DNA of 64,000 nt from Hermodice carunculata (lineage: Eukaryota; Annelida; Polychaeta; Eunicida; Amphinomidae). The stretch lies in NCBI GenBank assembly GCA_964020975.1, contig OZ026613.1, positions 64,383,373 through 64,447,372 of the forward strand. Direction: 5' to 3'. The notes under the pieces were generated by a model. It was not told the DNA's origin. It saw only the letters and a program-made list of their open reading frames with translations, and made no database searches. The translations under genes were made by a program, and so were the position numbers. Below, piece after piece: positions 41,301 to 47,300 of the stretch. Positions within the stretch are counted from its first letter, which is position 1. Each line of letters opens with the position of its first letter.

Positions 41301-44300
41301 CCCTTTTTGTAAAATATCACAGAAGAAAAAGAGTAAGATATCAAATACAAATGTGTAGTTTTGATTTTCACTTGACAACAGTAGGGGAGGGGAGGGGTGT
41401 ATGATGAGGGTTCAGAGTATATATTGCAAGTCATGAACACACCTCTTTTGTGTGTATGTGCAGGGACGTGGATTAAGACTTTTATTGCTCCACGGTCAAG
41501 TCAGATTTAATCTCGGGCAAGTTAAAATTAATAGGTACTTGTTCGGTCGGGCAACCAACTTTTTTTTCGCTGGGAACTCTATTCCTGAAATTTAAATGAC
41601 AGTTACAAGTTGCAGTTGTTTGCAAGGCTTGCTGGGGGGGGGGGGGGGCAGGGGGCGGGAGAAGGGTCTAATCACTTAAACAAGAGGGCTGTGTGAACAG
41701 CCCATGCTCAGCTGATCTTGACATTCAACACACTTGCAGCTCTATGTATGAACTTGGGAAAGGATCAAGGTCACCCGTGTTCTGAGTAAGTCTGACCATT
41801 ATGAAAGAGCACTGACATGTGCAACATCAACGTTCAAGTAGTTCTCAAGTTATAATGAAGAGTAAAATTCATGTATGTTGCACTGTGACCCCAGAAACGA
41901 GATCAAAGTCATTCATGTACTGTCTGAGCATGACCTTCATACAAAAACATTATCATGTGCAGCATCACAGTACTAACTCAAAACAGATCTCAATTTATCA
42001 AGTAAACAGTAAATTTCGTGTCAGTTGTCCTGTGAATTAGCATTAGAATGCCCATTGACTTACATAGTAATCAATAGGAAACCTGCATTGACCGATAAGT
42101 ACCCGAGTTGAAAATACTTAAAAATTTGGAATCTAAAGCAGTGCCACCTAGTAAACAACTTTGTTTGACCCTTCCACAAGAACATATCAATCACATTTCA
42201 CCTTAATCTGAGTGATGGTTCTGAGAACAAGTGAAAAATAGCAAAACGATACAAAAAATTCCTAAAAAAATTGCAGCGCCACCTGATGAACAAATTGGGA
42301 ACTAGGTGTCCCCGGGAGTTTCTATGTACGATATCAAAGCAATTGGGTACGCAGTTTCGGAGAAGAAGATTTTTTAAGATTTGTCCAAGAAAAGAACAAA
42401 AAAATTCATTAAAAATCCAAAAATCACTGGAGCATGAACATTTGTACAAAATTGGTAGAAACCCACCCAAGGTACATTGCCACCAAGTTTGAAATTAATC
42501 TGGATGACAGTTTTGGAGAAGAAGTAGAAAATGTGAAATAGCATTAGAATACCCATTGACTTCCATAGTAATCAATAGGAAAGCTGCATTGACCGACAAG
42601 TACCCGAATTGAAAAAATCGTTAAAAATCAGGAATCCGCAGCATTCCCACATAGTGAACAACTTTGTTTGACCCTTCTACAAGGAACACATCCACCATGT
42701 TTCAGCTTAATCTGAGTGACAGTTCTGGAGAAAAGTCGAAAATACCTCTAACACACAAAAATTCATAAAAAATTACGGAAAAATTGCAGCGCCACCTGGT
42801 GAACAAATTAAGAACTAGGAGTTCCAGGGAGTGTTTCTGTGTGATATCAAAGCAATTGGGTGAGCGGTTTCATAGAAGAAGATTTTTTAAGATTTACCCA
42901 AAAAAGAACAAAAAAATTCATTAAAAATCCAAAAATCACTGGACCGTGACCATTTGAACAAACTTGGTAGAGACCCACCCAAGGCACATTTCCACCAAGT
43001 TTGAAGTGAATCTGGCAGACGGTTTTTGAGAAGAAGTCGAAAATGTGAATTGTGGACGACGGACGGACGGACGACGGACCCTCAAAAAACCTCAGCTGAC
43101 TGACAAGTCAGCTGAGGTAAAAATTTGAAAAAAATTGCAGCGCCACCTGGTGAACAAATTAAGAACAAGGAGTCCCTAGGTGTCTTCCCGTGTGATATCA
43201 GACCAATTCAGTAAGCGCTTTTGGAGAAGAACATTTTTTAAAATTTGTCCAAAAAAAGAACAAAAAAAAATTCATTAAAAATCCAAAAATCACTGGAGCA
43301 TGACCATTTGAACAAGCATGGTAGACACCCACCGAAGGTACATCCCCGCCAAGTTTGAAGTTAATCTGGATGACGCTTTTGGAGAAGAAGTCGAAAATGT
43401 GAATTACATTAGAATGCCCATTGACTTCCATAGTAATCAATCGGAAAGCTGCATTGACCGATAAGTACCCGAATTGAAAAAATCGTTAAAAATCAGGAAT
43501 CATCAGCATTCCCACTTAGTGAACAACTTTGCTTGACCCCTCTACAAGGAACATATCCACCATGTTTCAGCTTAATCTGAGTTATGGTTCTGGAGAAGAA
43601 GTCGAAAATAGCTATAACAAACAAAAATTCATAAAAAATTAGAAATCGCAGCGCCACCTAGTGAACAAATTAAGAACTAGGAGTTCCAGGGAGTGTTTGT
43701 GTGTGATATCAAAGTAATTAGGTGAGTGGTTTCAGAGAAGGAGATTTTTAAAGATTTTCCCAAAAAAGAACAAAACAAGAGGGCTGTGTGAACAGCCCAT
43801 GCTCAGCTGATCTTGACATTCATCACACTTGCAGATCTATGAACTTGGGAGAAGATCAAGGTCATCCATGTTCTGAGTAATTCTGACCATTATAAAAGAA
43901 CACTTACATGTGCAACATCAAGATTCAAGTAGTTCTCAAGTTATAATGAAGAATAAAATTCATGTATGTTGCACTGTGATCAAGGAAACGAGGTCAAAGT
44001 CATTCATGTACTGTCTGAGCATGACCTTCATACAAAAACATTAACATGTGCAGCATCACAGTACTAACTCAAAACAGATCTCAAGTTATCAAGTAAACAG
44101 TTAATTTTGTGTCAGTTGTCCTGTGAATTAGCACTAGAATGCCCATTGACTTACATAGTAATCAATAGGAAAGCTACATTGATCGATAAGTACCCCAATG
44201 GAAAATACTTAAAAATCAGGAATCTAAAGCAGTGCCACCTAGTAAACACTTTGTTTGACCCTTCCACAAGAACATATCAATCACATTTCACTTTAACCTG

Positions 44301-47300
44301 AGTGACGGTTCTGAGAAGAAGTGAAAAATAACAAAACCATACAAAAAATTCCTAAAAAAATTGCAGCGCCACCTGATGAACAAATTGGGAACTTGGTGTC
44401 CCCGGGAGTGTCTATGTACGATATCAAAGCAATTGGGTACGCAGTTTCGTCGGAGAAGATTTTTAAAGATTTGTCCAAAAAAAAGAACAAAAAATTCATT
44501 AAAAATCCAAAAATCATTGGAGCATGAACATTTGAACAAAATTGGTAGAAACCCACCCAAGGTACATTGCCACCAAGTTTGAAGTTAATCTGCATGACGC
44601 TTTTGGAGAAGAAGTCGAAAATGTGAATTAGCATTAGAATGCCCATTGACTTCCATAGTAATCAATAGGAAAGCTGCATTGACCGACAAGTACACGAATT
44701 GAAAAAATCGTTAAAAATCAGGAATCTGCAGCATTCCCACATAGCGAACAAATTTGTTTGACTCTTCTACAAGGAACATATCAACCATGTTTCAGCTTAA
44801 TCTGAGTAACGGTTCTGGAGAAGAAGTCGAAAATAGCTAGAACACACAAAAATTCATAAAAAAATAGAAAAAAATTGCAGCGCCACCTGGCGATCAAATT
44901 AAGAACTAGGTGTCTCAGGGAGTGTTTCTGTGTGATATCAAAGTAATTGGGTGAGCGGTTTCAGAGAAGAAGATTTTTTAAGATTTGCCCAAAAAACAAC
45001 AAAAAAAAAAAAAATCATTAAAAATCCAAAAATCAATGGACCGTGACCAATTGAACAAACTTGGTAGACACCTACCCAAGGCACATCCCCACCAAGTTTG
45101 AAGTGGATCTGGCTGACGGTTTCGGAGAAGAAGTCGAAAATGTAAATTGTTGACGGACGACGGACGGAGGACCATAAGATAATCTCAGCTGATTGACAAG
45201 TCAGCTGAGCTAAAAAATTCATTAAAAATCCAAAAATCACTGGATCATGACCATTTGGACAAACTTGGTAGACACCTACCTAAGGCACATCCCCACCAAG
45301 TTTGAAGTGGATCTGGCAGACGGTTTTGGAGAAGAAGTCGAAAATGTGAATTGTTGACGGACGACGGACCATAAGATAAGCTCAGCTGACTGACAAGTCA
45401 GCTGAGCTAAAAATCAGAGCTTTTGCAGCACGTGCGTGGGGCGCCGATAGGTGATAATAATCGCTAATTGATAAACATTCCCAGTTTAAACAATTACTTG
45501 GTCCGCAGTTGTATTCATCAGAACGTTATCTCTGTCAACACAAGCAGACATTTTCACTGTCGTACACAACATACGATTACGTTACGATAGCAAAGGTACC
45601 GGCAGTAATTATTGGTTTGCTGAGCGGGTCACACAACTCACCGTCAGTGTGATCTGTCCCAACGATGTCAAAGCAGCGTCAAATTACAATAAAATTTGCA
45701 TGGCGAATTCATCTGCAAATTAACATCAAATGCCATTTATCGGTGGGTTCTAACAGTGTTGGAAAAAATAGGTGCCTTGAGATGACTTCCCAGGCAAAAA
45801 CAGCACACAACTTCAAGTCACACGCAAGTGACAGCGTGGAGTGGATCTGCGGTTAACTGACCCAGTCTCACGGACTGATTTGGGACACATTCGGCTGTTC
45901 CCGCTATCCCCTGCCTTTGGGTATTTGCCTATAACTCCAAATAATTGTTGCAATTAACACTGGAATCTTTATTTTCGCATGCTGTAATATAAACAAAGCT
46001 TCCCGTTTGTGTGTTCCCTCCGTAAACCATGACAGATTCACACATGTTCACTGGGCGGAAGCCATGATCAAAATACTGTAACACGAGCCGTGATTGGCTC
46101 AATTTTTGCATGTGACTCAATTGACCAATCGGGTGATGTGTTGTGCGTCAGACCACATGGCTAGAGCAGCTGTTTGTGTACAGTTGCAGGAAAGATGTCG
46201 ACGGTGTGCACACTCGATTTCTGATTTGAAATATTAAAATTTTCGTTTGAATTTGATTTAGGAACACCTTTTTTTGCAAGGAACTTGCCAATACTGTATA
46301 CGCAAATTTACTACGATGTACCGATAGCATTCATGGTGGGTACGCAAACGATATGCGTTTACAGAACTGCCACACGGGGCGTGCGAATAGCGATAAATCA
46401 AGCCTGAAAAAAAAATTTTTTTTGCACTGTTGAAAAAATTTTTCCAACCGCAACGTTTTGCGCACACCGGGCGCGTTATACGAAACAGAAATATTTTTAA
46501 GGCTGGCCTAATGACAACTGTAGGATGCCACAAACTTCAAAAGATACAGGAACACACCAGCACTTGACCACAGCTTGAATGCACATAAGCCACATGACAG
46601 GAGGTGCTACTGTTTTGCCTTTCTTAGCGTGCTGCTTATACTGCTCGACCGTGTTAGATGGCCTGCCTTCTTGGATTCAAGTTTTTCTTTTTTTAATTGC
46701 AAAAAAAAAAAAAAAAAAAATCAGGAAAAAAAGGTGTAGCCCTGTATGAATCTGTTTCGCAATATGGCTGCTATATTGAAACGACCTAACCTGCAGCAAG
46801 GTGCACCAGGAAATGATCCTGGCACTTTAGCAGCTACCAACAGTACTAGCTAATTTGGACCTTAGGTATTTGGTAGAGACCCATCCAAAGTACATTCCCA
46901 CCAAGTCTGAAGTGGATCTAGTTAATAGTTTGGAAAAGTAAAAAAATGTGAATTAGCACTGCAATCCCCATTGATTTACATAGTATCAATAGGAATGTGT
47001 GCATTAACTGACAAGTTGACAATACCTGTACTGAAAAATTTGTTTAAAATCCCTAATGCACAGCAATAACCCCTGGTGAACATCTTTGTTTATCTTCCAC
47101 AAGCTACATTTCCACCAAGTTTCAGAACAATTTGAGAGACAGTTTTGGAGAAGTCAAAAAGAAAAAAAGATTGCAGCGCCACCTGTTAAACAAATTTAGG
47201 TCTAGAGGTCCTGACTGACCATAGTATAAGCTCAACTGACTGACGAGTCAACTGAGCTAAAAAATGATTGATGTTAAGTTACATCATCAGCTCCTCTGAA

